A stretch of 64,000 nt of DNA from contig JAPKHC010000013.1 in NCBI GenBank assembly GCA_026647215.1, positions 58,249 through 122,248 on the forward strand, written 5' to 3'. A program made the translations under genes and the position numbers. Numbering within the stretch: the first letter of the stretch is position 1; every line of letters begins with the position of its first letter. This document shows positions 44,184 through 53,217 of this stretch, in pieces. A model generated the notes under the pieces. It did no database searches. It was given only the letters and a program-made list of their open reading frames with translations, and was not told where the DNA came from. The stretch is from F1-120-MAGs118 sp013360535. Its GTDB lineage: Bacteria > Planctomycetota > UBA1135 > GCA-002686595.

Positions 44184-45656
44184 ATGCTCAGGATCCAGCA
44201 AGCGTTCGGGTTGGTGGCGTTCCTGCTCGCCGGAGCCGCGGCGCGGGCGCAGCTGCCGGTGTACGACGTCGAGTTCCTCGGGAGCGTCGGCACGGCGGGG
44301 GCGATCGACGAGCTGGGGCGCGTGATCGGCACCGGGCCGCTGGCGCCGGCGGCGGAGCGTGCGTGGGTCGCGAGCCGCTCGACGGCGGTGACGTACCTGC
44401 CGCTGCCCCCGGGGCGGATGAGCAGCCGCGTGTACGACATCAACCGGCTCGGCCAGATCGTCGGCTCGGTGAGCTCGACGACGTACGCGGACGCGAGCTT
44501 CGGCGGCGTCGCGGCGCTGTGGACGCCGAACGGAACCGGCGGCTACACGGTGCAGGAGCTGGGCAAGCTCGTCGGCGACACCGGAAGCGTCGCGAAGGCG
44601 CTCAACGACATCGGCGACATCGTCGGCTTCTCGCAGGGGCAGTACCAGCGCGCGGTGCTCTTCACGGCGCCGTCGGGCATCGTCGACCTGACTCCGACCG
44701 GCGCCTTCGATCCGGTCGGCGTCAACAATGCGCGGCAGGTCGCGTGTTACTGGACGCGCGCGGCGCGGCTCGATCTGGGCACGATGGTGCTCGAGGATCT
44801 CGGGTTGCCCGTGGGGAGCTACTCCTCGACGCGCGCGATCGCGATCAACGAGGCCGGCGACGTGGCTGCGGTCGCGACGCGCACGTCGACGACCTGCCCG
44901 CGCGAGGCCGCGCGGTATCGCGATGGTCAGGGCTGGCAGATCCTGTCGGTGTGCGGGAGCAGCAACGGGCCGGGCAACCTGAACGACATCGGCGACATCA
45001 CGTACTGGAACACCACGGCCGCGTACGTGCGGTTCGCGGGGTTCGGCGCGCAGCGGCTCGTCGACCTGCTCGATCCGTTCGCGGGCACATGGAATTTCTT
45101 CTCGCTCGCGACTGGGCTCATCAATGACCAGCGTCAGGTCGTGCTCTCGGCCTGGAATCCCGCGAGCGGCCAGCAGGGCACGATCCTGCTCGTGCCGCGC
45201 GAGTCGGTCGGCACGGTGACTTGCACGGGCGACGGCGCCTTTGGGCCCTGCCCGTGCGCGAACGAGAGTGCGCCCGGCGCTTTCGAGGGTTGTGAGCACT
45301 CCGGTGGGCAAGGTGCGCGCATTTCCGCGTCGGGTTCGGAGGTCGTCGGCAGCGGGCCGTTCGCGCTGCACGTGACCGGCGGGCCGGCGCTGAAGGGCGC
45401 CGTGTTCGTGCAGGGGCCACAAGGTCCCGCGACGCCGTTCGCGGATGGTCGGCGCTGCATGGGAACGCCGAGCGTGCGGCTCGAGACGCTCACGCTCGAT
45501 GCCCAAGGTGCCGCGACGACTTCGGTCGACGTGGTGGCGGTGGGCGGCGTCGTGCCGGGGCTCACGCGCGTCTATCAAGTGTGGTTCCGCGATCCGACGG
45601 GGCCGTGCGCGCAGACGAGCAACCTGAGCTCGGGCCTGCGCATCGACTGGCGCTGA
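44184..45656 (+). CDS. Secreted HAF-repeat beta-propeller-like protein
   Basis: A 490-residue protein. ATG 44184 begins a signal peptide ending ARA|Q near residue 22. Residues about 30-340 contain HAF-type repeats (VYDINRLGQIVGSVS, KALNDIGDIVGFSQG, GVNNARQVACYW, AINEAGDVAAVA, NLNDIGDITYWN), the A-x-x-[IL]-N-x-x-G-x-[IV]-V pattern. Residues about 345-490 form a cysteine-bearing module (CTGDGAFGPCPCANES, GCEHSGGQGARI, ending RIDWR) resembling the ending of other secreted proteins of this lineage. Function unknown; it opens a run of surface proteins. Confidence 0.82.
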   Translation: MLRIQQAFGLVAFLLAGAAARAQLPVYDVEFLGSVGTAGAIDELGRVIGTGPLAPAAERAWVASRSTAVTYLPLPPGRMSSRVYDINRLGQIVGSVSSTTYADASFGGVAALWTPNGTGGYTVQELGKLVGDTGSVAKALNDIGDIVGFSQGQYQRAVLFTAPSGIVDLTPTGAFDPVGVNNARQVACYWTRAARLDLGTMVLEDLGLPVGSYSSTRAIAINEAGDVAAVATRTSTTCPREAARYRDGQGWQILSVCGSSNGPGNLNDIGDITYWNTTAAYVRFAGFGAQRLVDLLDPFAGTWNFFSLATGLINDQRQVVLSAWNPASGQQGTILLVPRESVGTVTCTGDGAFGPCPCANESAPGAFEGCEHSGGQGARISASGSEVVGSGPFALHVTGGPALKGAVFVQGPQGPATPFADGRRCMGTPSVRLETLTLDAQGAATTSVDVVAVGGVVPGLTRVYQVWFRDPTGPCAQTSNLSSGLRIDWR

Positions 45657-45673
45657 GCGAGGCGCGCGGGCGC

Positions 45674-45679
45674 TAAGCT
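45674..45679 (+). promoter_or_regulatory. -10-like box TAAGCT before the DUF4272 gene
   Basis: TAAGCT ends six bases before ATG 45686; no Shine-Dalgarno site lies in the gap. Confidence 0.4.
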
Positions 45680-45685
45680 GCGTGG

Positions 45686-46408
45686 ATGGCGCGCCCCAAC
45701 CCGACTGAAATCTCCGCCCGGCTCTCCGTCCTCGTCCGCGTCGTCCAGTGGGAGGCGAGTGCGCCGGAGAGCGGGGCCGATGCGGCGGCGCTGGCGGCGG
45801 GGGCGCAGCGTGCGGAGGCGGAACTGCGCGAGCGTGGGCTGTGGGACGCGGCGACGCCGGCGGAGCAGCGCTTCTTGACGAACAGCCCGCTCGCGGCCGA
45901 CGAACGCGCGCGAGTCGACGCGTCGTGGGCGCTCGAGGCGCTGCCGCCGCTCGCGTGGGCGCTCGGGCTCGTGCCGGAGCTGCCGCCCTACGAAGTCGTG
46001 GTCGACGCGGAGTTCGTCGCGGGCTTCCCCGACGCTTCGGTGGCGGAGCTCGTGGCCCGTGCGAAGCCGCGCAGCGACGCCGAGCGCGACCGCGAGCGCT
46101 CGCTGGCCGAGCTGTGGCTGTGGCGTGCGAGAACGCGCGAGCTGATTGAGCGTGGCACGCCGGCACCGCGCGGTTTCCGCTCGTTCGACGAGATCGTGCG
46201 CAAGGCGGCGGCCAATGGGCAGCGCCAGAAGCTCCTGGGCGAGCTCGTCGACGGCGACTTCGCGCTCTTCGGGCGCGCCTACCGCGACCTCGACGAGTCC
46301 GAGTTCGCGACGGTCCGTTCGCTCGCGATCGAACGCCTGCGAGCGCACAACTGGCTGTGCGGACGCGCACCGTCGAACCGCTGGCAGGACACGCCGCTCG
46401 ACTCCTAG
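45686..46408 (+). CDS. DUF4272-like protein
   Basis: A 240-residue soluble protein. The order of motifs matches DUF4272: an N-terminal RLSVLVRVVQWE, AEAELRERGLWDAATPAEQ, then the WALEALPPLAWALGLVPELPPY core with conserved Trp and Leu, and a C-terminal helical part with SLAIERLRAHNWLCG. The family has no known activity. It is alpha-helical and cytoplasmic by composition. A CCGC-TTCG-GCGG stem-loop just after it probably ends its transcript. Confidence 0.75.
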   Translation: MARPNPTEISARLSVLVRVVQWEASAPESGADAAALAAGAQRAEAELRERGLWDAATPAEQRFLTNSPLAADERARVDASWALEALPPLAWALGLVPELPPYEVVVDAEFVAGFPDASVAELVARAKPRSDAERDRERSLAELWLWRARTRELIERGTPAPRGFRSFDEIVRKAAANGQRQKLLGELVDGDFALFGRAYRDLDESEFATVRSLAIERLRAHNWLCGRAPSNRWQDTPLDS

Positions 46409-46438
46409 GGCCGCCGGAGGGCCTCGAGAGCCTGCACA

Positions 46439-46455
46439 GGCCGCTTCGGCGGGCC
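46439..46455 (+). terminator. TTCG-loop stem-loop after the DUF4272 gene
   Basis: GGCCGC, loop TTCG, then GCGG and CC with one bulged G (46439-46455). A stable UUCG tetraloop hairpin 30 bases past the stop codon; no T-tract. Confidence 0.4.
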
Positions 46456-46532
46456 GATCTTCGGCGGGGCAAGCGAATTGCAAGGGCGAGGTTTGGATTG
46501 CTCCTCAACCCATTCCCGCTGGGAGGATTTGC

Positions 46533-49022
46533 TTGTTCCGTTCCCACTGCTCGATCTTGCCTGCACTTCCGATCGCCGCCGCCCTCGCCGCCGTCGCCAC
46601 CCAAGCGCGTGCGCAGTCGCTCGATTGGCTGCGCAATCCGGCCAACGGCCGTTGGTACGCCGAAACCGCGGCGCCGACTTCCTGGAGCGGTGCGGAAGCG
46701 CTCGCCCAGTTCCTCGGTGGCCACCTCACCACCGTGCGCTCGCAGGCGGAGAGCGACTGGCTCGACCAGAACTTCTTCAGCCAGCTCACGCTCTTCCGCC
46801 ACCACTGGATCGGCTTGCGGCAGGACCGACAGGGCCCGGCGTACTCGGAGCCCGCCGGGGGGTGGGGGTGGGCGAGTGGGGAACCGCTCGTGTTCACGAA
46901 TTGGGCTCCGGGCCAGCCGGACAACGCCGGCGGCCGGCAGGACTTCGGCCGCTCGGGCGGCGCCACGGGCGGCTCGACGCAGGCCTGGCACGACGACACC
47001 AACTTCGCGCGGCCGGGATTCGGCGGTGACCTCGACGTGTACGTCGCAGCCGGTCAGGTGATCGTGTTCGACACGGCCAGCGGCTCGCTGCCGCTCTCGA
47101 CGATCCAGTTCGCGCCCGGATCCAACGACGTACAGTCGGTGACGCCGCACGGTCCGCAGGCGATGCCCGGCGGCGTCGTGCAGATCGACGACCTCGTGAT
47201 CGAGCCCGGCGGCGTGCTGCAAGTGGTCGGGCCGAACGCCCTGATCGTGATGGCGCGGGGGCGCGTGATCCTCGGCGGCAAGCTCGACGCGAGCGGCTTC
47301 AGCAGCGTCGGCGTCGTGACGCTCAACACCACGAACATCCCGGAGCCTGGCGCCGCAGGGCGCGCGGGCGGCGGCCGGGGAGGCACCGGCAGCCCGCTGA
47401 CCACGGGCTCGAGCCCCGCCGGTGGCAACGGCTTCGGGCCCTTCGGTCTGGCCGACGGCGGTGGCGGCGGCGGTGAGACCGGCTGGTCGAACCTGGTGGT
47501 CGAGGGCTCTCGGCGCGGGGCGGGAGGCGGCGGCGGGCGGACGGGAGCGGACGTGCTCGCGCAGGTCGGGACGGGCCAGTTCGAGCAGCGCCGCATCGGC
47601 CTCGACGCCGAGCCGGGGTTCGACAACAGCCTGGCGACCTTTGGCGCGCTGTCGGGCCAGCCCGGCGCCAAGGGCGGCGCCATCGGCCCCAGTCCGTTCC
47701 GCGACGGCAACCCCAACAACGACTTCTACGGTCGGAGGGTCGATGCCGCGAGTGGTGCGGTGATCGTCGGCGAGCTCGTGCGGCCTTGGGCCGGTTCGGG
47801 TGGCGGCGGCGGCGGCGATGCGTCGCGCGTCGCAAGCGGCAGCTTCCCGGCGCCGTTCCTGCCGACCGGCGACGAGAAGGGCGCTGGCGGCGGCGGCGGC
47901 GGCGGTTCGGTCCACTTCCTCGCGCAGGGGCCGATCGTGTTCGGCGCCAGCGGTCAGGTGCTCGTCCGCGGTGGCACCGGTGGCGGCGGCGAGAACACGA
48001 TCTTCCTCAATCACGTTGGTGGCGGCTCGGGCGGTGGTTCGGGCGGGCACGTCGTGCTGCAGAGCTCGACCCACCTCGACTTCCGCGCACGCGTGCCGGC
48101 GAACTGGTCGACGAACTTCGACGGTGGCTTCGCGATCGACGCGCGCGGCGGTCAGGGTGGTGCCGGGGCCGACAATCTCGGCGGTGCGTTCCTTGCGGTC
48201 GGGGCGTCGCTCGAGACGCTCCCGCTGCAGGACGCTTGTCCGGTCGGCTACCCGTCCTCGGGCGCGAACGCGTGCCGGGGACACATTCAGGGTGCCGGTG
48301 GCGACGGCGGCCCGGGCATCGTGCAGCTGCACACGCCGCGCGGGCGCGTCGGGACGAGTCCGTTGACCGCCGACATCCTGTTGCCGCTTGGCGCGACGAT
48401 CGATCAGTTCTGTGTGCCCGTCCCCACCGGCCTGTCGGTTGCGGGGACGACCTACCTGCAGCCCGACATCGGCGAGGGAGTCGCGCTGATCGAACTCGAC
48501 TCGGACGACTGCGATTCCAACGGCCTGCCGGATACCTACGAGATGGCCGTCGAGCCTGGCCGCGACCTCGACCACGACGGATTGCTGGACGCCTGTGACA
48601 ACTCGGTCGCGTACTGCGCGCCCAACTCGACCGGCGGCTGTGCGGCGGTGCTCGGCTCGACGGGTGTCGCGAGCGCGAGCTCTGCGGCGGGCTTCGAGCT
48701 CGTCGCGTCGCAGCTTCCCGGGCGACGCTCCGGGCAGATCTTCTACGGCCTGGGGACGGCTTCTACGCCTTTCAGCAACGGCAAGCTGTGTGTGACGGCT
48801 CCGATTCAGCGTCTGCCGCCGGGAGGCACCGGCGGCACGACCGGCGCTTGTGACGGTGAATTGCGCACGGACTGGAATGCGTGGCGCGCGGCGCACCCGA
48901 GCGCCCTTGGCGCTCCGTTCGCCGCGGGGCAGGCGCTCCACGCTCAGGCGTGGTTTCGCGAGTTCGCCGGGTTCTCGCAGCCGCGGCTGTCGAACGCGCT
49001 CCGTTTCCAACTGGCACCGTGA
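46533..49022 (+). CDS. Secreted C-type-lectin-like, glycine-rich protein, copy 1
   Basis: An 829-residue protein starting at TTG 46533, chosen because GGGAGG lies at 46521-46526, six bases upstream, and because it opens a signal peptide cleaved after A-R-A27. Residues about 30-170 are a C-type-lectin-like domain (WYAETAAPTSWSGAEALAQ, GGHLTTVRSQAESDWLDQ, HHWIGLRQ, GWGWASGEPLVFTNWAPGQ). A beta-helix-like stretch follows, then from about 265 to 560 a glycine-rich region with runs of six to seven Gly. Near residue 660 two calcium-binding repeats occur (DSDDCDSNGLPD, DLDHDGLLDAC). The end is a conserved secretion-associated module. Probably a cell-surface adhesin; ligand unknown. Confidence 0.85.
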   Translation: MFRSHCSILPALPIAAALAAVATQARAQSLDWLRNPANGRWYAETAAPTSWSGAEALAQFLGGHLTTVRSQAESDWLDQNFFSQLTLFRHHWIGLRQDRQGPAYSEPAGGWGWASGEPLVFTNWAPGQPDNAGGRQDFGRSGGATGGSTQAWHDDTNFARPGFGGDLDVYVAAGQVIVFDTASGSLPLSTIQFAPGSNDVQSVTPHGPQAMPGGVVQIDDLVIEPGGVLQVVGPNALIVMARGRVILGGKLDASGFSSVGVVTLNTTNIPEPGAAGRAGGGRGGTGSPLTTGSSPAGGNGFGPFGLADGGGGGGETGWSNLVVEGSRRGAGGGGGRTGADVLAQVGTGQFEQRRIGLDAEPGFDNSLATFGALSGQPGAKGGAIGPSPFRDGNPNNDFYGRRVDAASGAVIVGELVRPWAGSGGGGGGDASRVASGSFPAPFLPTGDEKGAGGGGGGGSVHFLAQGPIVFGASGQVLVRGGTGGGGENTIFLNHVGGGSGGGSGGHVVLQSSTHLDFRARVPANWSTNFDGGFAIDARGGQGGAGADNLGGAFLAVGASLETLPLQDACPVGYPSSGANACRGHIQGAGGDGGPGIVQLHTPRGRVGTSPLTADILLPLGATIDQFCVPVPTGLSVAGTTYLQPDIGEGVALIELDSDDCDSNGLPDTYEMAVEPGRDLDHDGLLDACDNSVAYCAPNSTGGCAAVLGSTGVASASSAAGFELVASQLPGRRSGQIFYGLGTASTPFSNGKLCVTAPIQRLPPGGTGGTTGACDGELRTDWNAWRAAHPSALGAPFAAGQALHAQAWFREFAGFSQPRLSNALRFQLAP

Positions 49023-49043
49023 CACCGTGAGCCGATACCGTCC

Positions 49044-49079
49044 GGCTCGTCCCGCGCGCTTTCCAGCGCGGGGCGAGCC
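49044..49079 (+). terminator. Strong hairpin between the two lectin-like genes
   Basis: A 14-base stem: GGCTCGTCCCGCGC (49044-49057) and GCGCGGGGCGAGCC (49066-49079), with one T-G pair and an eight-base loop. This is the most stable dyad in the local region and likely ends or attenuates transcription between the twin genes. No clear T-tract. Confidence 0.6.
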
Positions 49080-49108
49080 TCGCCGTTCCCCCGACACGAA
49101 GGACTCCG

Positions 49109-51601
49109 ATGTTCGCAACTCGCACGAATTCCCGCGGTGTTTCAAGGCTCGTGGCGTTCGCCGCGCTCGCGCTGGGTGCGCGTGCGCAGGACCTCGACTG
49201 GGTCCGCAGCCCGCTCAACGGGCGTTGGTACGCGGAGAATCGAGCGTTCAGCACGTGGAGCACGGCCGAGTCGATCGCGCAGGCGCTCGGAGGGCACCTC
49301 GTCACGATCCGCTCGCAGGCGGAGAACGACTGGCTCGAACAGCAGTTCTTCGCGACGCTGACGTTGCCCAACGCGTTCCACTGGATCGGGCTGCGGCAAG
49401 CGGCGAGCGTGCCGCCGCAGGCGGAGCCCGGGGGTGGCTGGGGTTGGTCGAGCGGTGAGGCGCTCACGTTCACGAGCTGGGCCGCACTGCAGCCTGACGA
49501 CGCGGGGACCGGTCAGGACTTCGCGCGCGCCGGATCGAACGTGCTCGGCCGCGCCGGCGACTGGTTCGACGAAGCGGAGTCGCTCTTGCCGGGTTTCGGC
49601 GCAAACCTCGACTGGTACGTTCCTCCGGGGACGGTCGTGTACTTCGACACGACCTCGGCGAGCGTGCCGCTCTCGGTGATCCAGTTCGCGCCCGGCTCGA
49701 ATCAGGTGTGGAACGTGATGCCCGTGGGGACGCTGGCCACGAGCGGAGGGCTGGTCGAGGTCGACGACTTCGTGGTGGCGGCGGGGGCGACGCTCGTGTT
49801 GCAGGGCCCCAACTCGTTCCAGTTGCTCGCGACCGGCCGGGTCGTGATCGAGGGCCGGATCGACGCGAGCGGTGCGAGCGCTCTCGACGGCGCGTACTTC
49901 AACGTGCCCGGAGTCCCGCGGCCCGGTGGCGTCGGGCGCGCGGGCGGCGGACGTGGAGGCGACGGCAATCCGCTGGGCGATCTCGCCCCGCCGAGCGGCG
50001 CGCCCGGCAACGGGGCGTTTGGTGCCCCCGGCGCGGGAGGGAGCGGCGGCGAGACCGGGTGGTCGCTCGCGGCCCAAGAAGACCTGCGTCGGGGTGGCGG
50101 CGGCGGCGGTGGGCGCTTCGGACCCGACCAGCTCGCGACGAGCGGCAGCGGCACGTTCGACCAGAGCCGCATCGGGCTCGACGCGGAGCCGGGCTTCGAC
50201 AACACGCTCGCGACGAACGGCGCGATCCACGGCCCCGGACCGGCGCACGGCGGAGCGGTCGGCGCGTCGCCGTTCGTCGACGCGGATCCGTCGAACGACT
50301 TCTTCGGGCAGCGCTTCGATCCGGCGAGTGGCCAGGTCACGTTGGGCGAGCTCGTCCGACCGTGGGCCGGCGCCGGTGGCGGCGGCGGCGGCAACGCGCT
50401 GCGCTTGGCGAGCGGCTCGTTCCCGGGCTACTACAACTCCTGGAACGTCAACTCGGGTGCGTCGGGCGGCGGCGGAGGCGGCGGCGGCTCGATGCAGGTG
50501 CTCGCCCTCGGGCCGATCGTGTTCGGAGCGGCTGGCGAGATCTCGGCGCGCGGCGGCAACGGCGGCGGAGGAGCGAACACGATCTTCTTCAACCGGGTCG
50601 GCGGCGGAGGTGGTGGTGGCTCGGGCGGCCACGTCGTGCTGCAGACGAGCGCGTACCTCGACCTGCGGCAGCGGACCGTGCCGATCGGTGGGCCGAACGG
50701 GTCGGCGCTCGCGATCGACGCGCGCGGAGGGCAGGGTGCGGCCGGGCGCAACAACCTCGGCGGCGCGTGGGTCAACGCCAACGGACCGATCGAGACGACG
50801 CCGTTGCTCGACGCCTGCCCGCCGGGTTATCCCGCGAGCGGGCCGAACGGCTGCCTCGGCGGAGTGGGGGGCGCGGGAGGCGACGGCGGGCCGGGGCTGA
50901 TCCAGATCCACACGCCGAACGCTCGCTACGGCAACGATCCGAACGTGGCGGACATCCTGCTGCCCACGGGGACGACGATCGCGCAGTTCGTCGCGCCGCG
51001 GCCGGTGGGCAGCGACTGGAGCGCTGGGGAACGCCTGCTCGCGGAGCTCGGCTGCGGGTTCGCGCTGGTCGAGGTCGAGTCCGACGACTGCGATGGCAAC
51101 GGCGAGCCCGACGTGGTCGAGCTGCGCCGCGATCCGGCGCTCGACCTCGACGGCGACGGCGTGCTCGATCCGTGCGACGACACCGTGCGCTATTGCGAGC
51201 AGGGAACGGCCTACCTGTGTCCGGGATCGCTCGATTCGCTCGGGATTCCCAGCGCCAGCGCGAGCTTCGGCTTCGAGCTGATCGTGACGCAGGCGCTCGG
51301 CCAGCGCTCGGGCCAGCTCTTTTACGGGCTCGGCGCGACGCAGCTCCCGCTCGTCTCGCAGTCCCTGTGCGTGGCGACGCCGCGTGCGCGGCTGCCCGTG
51401 CGGACGACCGGCGGCTCGAACCTCGCCTGCGACGGCACGTTCCGCGTCGACTGGAACCAGTGGCGCGCGGCGCACCCGGGCGAATTGGGAAGTCCTTTCG
51501 CGGCCGGACAGGTGTTCTACGCGCAGGCGTGGGTGCGCGGCGTCGCCGGAGGCTCGGCGACCGTGCTCACCAACGCCTACCGCTTCACGCTCTCGCCCTG
51601 A
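49109..51601 (+). CDS. Secreted C-type-lectin-like, glycine-rich protein, copy 2
   Basis: An 830-residue tandem paralogue of the preceding gene, with the same domain order: signal peptide (cleaved after A-R-A26), C-type-lectin-like domain (WYAENRAFSTWSTAESIAQ, GGHLVTIRSQAENDWLEQ, HWIGLRQAAS, GWGWSSGEALTFTSW), beta-rich middle, glycine-rich region with Gly runs, two calcium-binding repeats (DCDGNGEPDVVE, DLDGDGVLDPCDD) and the same C-terminal module ending FTLSP. AAGGA lies five bases before ATG 49109. The lectin domain has no disulfide cysteines. Probably anchored at or released from the cell surface. Confidence 0.87.
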   Translation: MFATRTNSRGVSRLVAFAALALGARAQDLDWVRSPLNGRWYAENRAFSTWSTAESIAQALGGHLVTIRSQAENDWLEQQFFATLTLPNAFHWIGLRQAASVPPQAEPGGGWGWSSGEALTFTSWAALQPDDAGTGQDFARAGSNVLGRAGDWFDEAESLLPGFGANLDWYVPPGTVVYFDTTSASVPLSVIQFAPGSNQVWNVMPVGTLATSGGLVEVDDFVVAAGATLVLQGPNSFQLLATGRVVIEGRIDASGASALDGAYFNVPGVPRPGGVGRAGGGRGGDGNPLGDLAPPSGAPGNGAFGAPGAGGSGGETGWSLAAQEDLRRGGGGGGGRFGPDQLATSGSGTFDQSRIGLDAEPGFDNTLATNGAIHGPGPAHGGAVGASPFVDADPSNDFFGQRFDPASGQVTLGELVRPWAGAGGGGGGNALRLASGSFPGYYNSWNVNSGASGGGGGGGGSMQVLALGPIVFGAAGEISARGGNGGGGANTIFFNRVGGGGGGGSGGHVVLQTSAYLDLRQRTVPIGGPNGSALAIDARGGQGAAGRNNLGGAWVNANGPIETTPLLDACPPGYPASGPNGCLGGVGGAGGDGGPGLIQIHTPNARYGNDPNVADILLPTGTTIAQFVAPRPVGSDWSAGERLLAELGCGFALVEVESDDCDGNGEPDVVELRRDPALDLDGDGVLDPCDDTVRYCEQGTAYLCPGSLDSLGIPSASASFGFELIVTQALGQRSGQLFYGLGATQLPLVSQSLCVATPRARLPVRTTGGSNLACDGTFRVDWNQWRAAHPGELGSPFAAGQVFYAQAWVRGVAGGSATVLTNAYRFTLSP

Positions 51602-51604
51602 CGC

Positions 51605-51610
51605 TACAGT
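51605..51610 (+). promoter_or_regulatory. -10-like box TACAGT before the DUF1570-like gene
   Basis: TACAGT ends six bases before ATG 51617; it lies just after the stop codon of the preceding gene. Confidence 0.4.
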
Positions 51611-51616
51611 GCGGGC

Positions 51617-53182
51617 ATGGCGCGCAAGCTGTGGCTGGTCGTGGCGCTCGCCGTCGCCCTCGCGGGAGCGGCGCTGGCGGACGTGTTCAAGCTGAAGGAC
51701 GGGCGGCGCATCGAGGGCAAGCTCGTGCGCGAGACGGCCTCGAGCTACTTCGTCGACATCGGTGCGGGCGAGATGGAGCTCAAGAAGGCGGACGTCGACT
51801 CGCGCGAGGCGGGCAAGACGTCGCGCGAGATCTTCGAGGAGAAGTTCAAGGCCGCGAAGACGGCCGAGGAGTTCTTCCAGGCCGGCCAGTACGCCAACGA
51901 GCAGAAGCAGAAGTCGCTGGCGACGAAGGCCTTCAAGCGCGCGGTCGAGCTCGACGCGAAGCACGAGGGCGCGAACCTGGGCCTGGGGCGCGTCAAGTAC
52001 CGCGACGAATGGATGACGCCGGAGGAGCGCGACAAGCGCGCGAAGTCGGATGAGGCCGCGGAGATGCTCGAGAAGGGCTTCGTGCGGCACGGCGAGCGCT
52101 GGGTGACGCCGGACGAGAAGCAGAAGCTCGAGGCCGGGCTGATCCTGAAGGACGGCAAGTGGGTGACCGAGGCCGAAGCGAAACGGATCGACGGTCTCGA
52201 GGAATTCGGCGGCCAGTGGTACCCGCGCGTCGAGGCGCAGGCGCGCGCGGACATCGCGAAGGTCGGGGTCGTGCTCGGGCGGCCGCTCAAGGTCGCCTGC
52301 AACGAACAGGCGTCGCTCGCGGGGGACTACGACGAGAAGTTCCTCGCCGCGGCCGGCACGCACGTGGTCACGGCCCGCACGTGGTTCGACAAGGCCTACA
52401 AGGTCGAGCCGGGGCTCGGGCTGCTCGGCGGCCGCCTGGCGCAGTTCTACGTGTGGGGGCGCGACAGCGAGCCCTACAAGCAGACGGTCGAGCACTTCGC
52501 GTCGCTCACATCGACCGTGCCTCCGGGCTGGGCCGAGGTCGTGCGCGAGCGCCACGGCTTCGTGTGGATCGATCCCTACGCGCTGTCGAGCGCACGCGTG
52601 TGGAACCGCGCCGACGACGACGTCGTCGGGCACTGCATCCACCACTGGGGGCACATGCTGCTCGGGCGCCTGCAGTACGACGGGCGCCTCCTGCCGCCGT
52701 GGTACGACGAGGGCCTCGCGAGCCTCGTCGAGTACAAGACCTTCGGCCGCAACGCGGTGTTCTGCCGCAGCGCGACGACGATCGCGGCGACGACCGGCAC
52801 GAGCGCGAAGAAGGCGGCGATGAGCTTCACGTTCGACACCGCGCTGTTCCGCGAGGGCGAGTGGGTCGACACGCTGCGCAAGGCGATCGACGGTGGTGCG
52901 GTGCCGAGTTTCGAGCGGCTCTCGTCGCTGGAACTGGGGCAGCTCGAGCTGCTCGACATCGCGACCGGCATGGGCATCGTGTGGTGGCTCGAGGAGCGCA
53001 GCCCCGACGCGCTCGCGAAGTTCCACGCGTCGCTGCGCCGCACGCAGCCGGTCGCGCCGACGCGGGTCGTCACGCAGGCGCGCGAGCGGCTCGTGCAGTA
53101 CGACACGGCGTTCCAGGCCGCGGTCGGCCTCGACTGGCGCGCTGCGGACAAGGCCTGGCGCGAGTGGTTCCTCGCGCGGTAG
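51617..53182 (+). CDS. Secreted DUF1570-like protein with a degenerate metalloprotease site
   Basis: A 521-residue protein with a signal peptide (LWLVVALAVALAGAALA). The N-terminal part has an SH3-like/beta element (FKLKDGRRIEGKLV) and helices; the C-terminal half (from residue about 260) has the gluzincin layout. The zinc motif is altered: where peptidases have HExxH this protein reads HHWGH (within CIHHWGHMLLG), so the catalytic glutamate is a histidine, while the downstream third-ligand region WYDEGLASLVEY is kept. It may be a non-catalytic or metal-binding relative. The giant kinase gene follows 35 bases later. Confidence 0.75.
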   Translation: MARKLWLVVALAVALAGAALADVFKLKDGRRIEGKLVRETASSYFVDIGAGEMELKKADVDSREAGKTSREIFEEKFKAAKTAEEFFQAGQYANEQKQKSLATKAFKRAVELDAKHEGANLGLGRVKYRDEWMTPEERDKRAKSDEAAEMLEKGFVRHGERWVTPDEKQKLEAGLILKDGKWVTEAEAKRIDGLEEFGGQWYPRVEAQARADIAKVGVVLGRPLKVACNEQASLAGDYDEKFLAAAGTHVVTARTWFDKAYKVEPGLGLLGGRLAQFYVWGRDSEPYKQTVEHFASLTSTVPPGWAEVVRERHGFVWIDPYALSSARVWNRADDDVVGHCIHHWGHMLLGRLQYDGRLLPPWYDEGLASLVEYKTFGRNAVFCRSATTIAATTGTSAKKAAMSFTFDTALFREGEWVDTLRKAIDGGAVPSFERLSSLELGQLELLDIATGMGIVWWLEERSPDALAKFHASLRRTQPVAPTRVVTQARERLVQYDTAFQAAVGLDWRAADKAWREWFLAR

Positions 53183-53217
53183 GCCGGCCGCCCTTGTGCG
53201 ACTAGCTCCTCTGCCCC

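Noticed and set aside
43953..49145. Open frame of more than 1,700 codons on the minus strand
   Set aside because: It is antisense to the HAF-repeat, DUF4272 and lectin-like genes, its translation is Arg/Ala/Pro-rich without motifs, and the plus-strand genes have signal peptides and clear domains.
50030..50640. Repetitive GGC/GGA-rich DNA that looks like a repeat array
   Set aside because: These are codons for glycine runs in the secreted proteins; spacing is irregular, so they are not a CRISPR or satellite repeat.
49142..53026. Open frame of nearly 1,300 codons on the minus strand
   Set aside because: Antisense to the second lectin-like gene and the DUF1570-like gene; composition-driven open frame in GC-rich DNA.
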